A stretch of 5,817 nt of DNA from the NCBI GenBank assembly GCA_900766775.1, contig CAAFXN010000098.1, positions 1 to 5,817 of the forward strand, written 5' to 3'. Numbering within the stretch: the first letter of the stretch is position 1; the number at the start of each line of letters is the position of its first letter. Source of the stretch: Bacteroidales bacterium. GTDB taxonomy: Bacteria > Bacteroidota > Bacteroidia > Bacteroidales > Paludibacteraceae. Below, in pieces: positions 5,319 through 5,817 of the stretch. The notes beneath the pieces were generated by a model, which saw only the letters and a program-made list of their open reading frames with translations, made no database searches and was not told where the DNA came from. The position numbers and the translations under genes are program-made.

Positions 5319-5366
5319 AGTGGTGATAGACTTTGACACATTAATTATCATGGTACTTGTTTTTTA

Positions 5367-5398
5367 AACATGTAATTATCGTATAATTATTCATTAAT
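5367..5398 (-). repeat. Right arm of the imperfect inverted repeat flanking lolD
   Basis: Read on the minus strand, this matches 4601-4632 at 28 of 32 positions. It lies in the lolD 5' leader, downstream of the promoter candidate. The two arms bracket the whole gene, about 734 bp apart. In a transcript running through lolD towards thiL they would be complementary. Confidence 0.75.
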
Positions 5399-5408
5399 TC
5401 TTTTAGAA

Positions 5409-5437
5409 CAAATATTTTCAAATATTGTCCAAATATT
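5409..5437. repeat. Three CAAATATT sites at helical spacing
   Basis: CAAATATT occurs at 5409-5416, 5419-5426 and 5430-5437, with start-to-start spacing of 10 and 11 bp. The sites lie between the lolD promoter candidate and the lolD start, so they fall in the leader on the minus strand. One site per helical turn is an arrangement used by repeated regulator binding sites and by curved DNA. No regulator can be named. Confidence 0.6.
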
Positions 5438-5468
5438 TCCTTTCAAGATAGCGTTCAATATCAAGAAG

Positions 5469-5500
5469 CAAAGTTACTGAAAATAAATGATATATGCAAG
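5469..5500 (-). promoter_or_regulatory. Candidate Bacteroidota promoter for lolD
   Basis: On the minus strand, CTTG (5500-5497), a 20-nt spacer and TAACTTTG (5476-5469) match the TTTG-N19-21-TAnnTTTG consensus with one mismatch in the -33 box. Transcription would start near 5461, giving a leader of about 140 nt before the ATG at 5318. The upstream box overlaps the end of the sequence between lolD and the S41 peptidase gene. Confidence 0.5.
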
Positions 5501-5546
5501 TTATTCCGCAACTTTTACCAATTTTATTCCGCAACTTTTACCGATT
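5501..5546. repeat. 23-bp tandem duplication spanning the S41 peptidase stop codon
   Basis: Two adjacent 23-bp units, 5501-5523 and 5524-5546, each beginning TTATTCCGCAACTTTTACC, differ at one base. The second unit contains the S41 peptidase stop codon (5538-5540) and its last codons. The first lies just downstream of it and abuts the lolD promoter candidate. The duplication is probably recent, given 22 of 23 identity. Confidence 0.9.
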
Positions 5547-5817
5547 TTGTCTGTTGTCTTTTGTGTTGTAGCGCGGTGGTTTTTCTGAGGCAGAAGCGGT
5601 TTGTAGTATCTGTATTGCGTGTTCGATGAGGTTGTCTTGGGTGGGATTGGGGGTGGGGGGGAGGGAGTCGAGGACGTGGGGCGGGATGCCTTCCTCTATG
5701 GAGATGCCGTCGGCGTTGCACATCCTGACGCTGGAGAAGCGCACAGTCCATCCGTTGGGCAGTTCATAACTCATCGGCATGCCTCCCCCGCCGCCGCTCA
5801 CCCCACCGAGATCGGAA
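5538..5817 (-). CDS. S41-family (tail-specific-type) peptidase, C-terminal fragment
   Basis: The frame is open from the right window edge to TAA at 5540-5538, about 92 codons, and the N-terminal part lies outside. The glycine-rich SGGGGGMPMSYELPNGWTVR, followed by an acidic segment and EEGIPPHVLDS, matches what follows the catalytic core in Bacteroidota S41 peptidases. There an LPNGW segment and an E-x-GI-x-P motif precede a C-terminal helix; here NLIEHAIQILQ would be that helix. S41 enzymes are serine proteases of the periplasm or cell envelope. The Ser/Lys catalytic residues are not in this window. The tail after the helix is basic and low in complexity. A GTG at 5801 is not the start; the frame continues upstream. 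The outermost two or three codons probably come from adapter sequence. Confidence 0.8.
   Translation of the reverse strand, partial: SDLGGVSGGGGGMPMSYELPNGWTVRFSSVRMCNADGISIEEGIPPHVLDSLPPTPNPTQDNLIEHAIQILQTASASEKPPRYNTKDNRQNR
5809..5817. other. Probable sequencing-adapter remnant at the window end
   Basis: The final nine bases, AGATCGGAA, equal the first nine bases of the common Illumina TruSeq adapter. They sit exactly at the end, where unremoved read-through adapter would appear in a contig. Nine matching bases at a fixed place are unlikely by chance, but this cannot be proven from the window. Confidence 0.6.

Noticed and set aside
4719..5336. 205-codon frame on the + strand opposite lolD
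   Set aside because: It is a GC-driven shadow of lolD, which has every ABC ATPase motif on the minus strand.

Overview
The window reads as chromosomal DNA of a Bacteroidota bacterium, most likely order Bacteroidales. Evidence for this: a near-perfect Bacteroidota promoter (TTTG, 20 nt, TACCTTTG) at 367-398; start codons without Shine-Dalgarno sequences; a secreted modular beta-sandwich protein with a tail resembling type IX secretion sorting domains; and ThiL, LolD-type and S41 peptidase sequences of Bacteroidales character. Genus cannot be given from sequence reading alone. The window may be a whole short contig: it opens inside a transposase gene, and its last nine bases equal the start of a common Illumina adapter.

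Left part (1-606): the last 40 codons of an IS110-family-like transposase, then about 480 bp without a gene. This stretch holds a 33-bp perfect inverted repeat (216-317), a strong promoter (367-398), and a roughly 70-nt transcript unit ending in a textbook intrinsic terminator (435-474). A degenerate inverted copy of the terminator hairpin follows at 509-540. The promoter-terminator unit is either a small RNA or a terminated leader of the next gene.

Middle (607-2799, + strand): one 730-residue exported multi-domain surface protein with two Big_3-like immunoglobulin modules, an OB-fold-like module, a Big_2-like module and flanking beta-sandwich modules. Its function is unknown. The gene is a compositional mosaic.

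The 2800-3406 stretch lies between convergent genes and is packed with non-coding repeat structure: two long hairpins, a hairpin with a GTGA tetraloop, a CCRTTAA array whose units often lie 10-11 bp apart, and a GC-rich hairpin.

Right part (3407-5817, - strand): three genes in one direction, an S41-family peptidase C-terminus (5538-5817), lolD (4656-5318) and thiL (3407-4498). thiL makes thiamine diphosphate. LolD powers outer-membrane lipoprotein release. The gaps of 157 and 219 bp hold separate repeats and a promoter candidate, so a tight operon is not evident. thiL carries an in-frame, roughly 30-codon block of short repeats around a palindrome, in a place where relatives have only a short linker.

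The most unusual aspect is the density and variety of small palindromic and phased repeats, including one inside a housekeeping enzyme gene. I see no defence system, CRISPR array, tRNA or rRNA.
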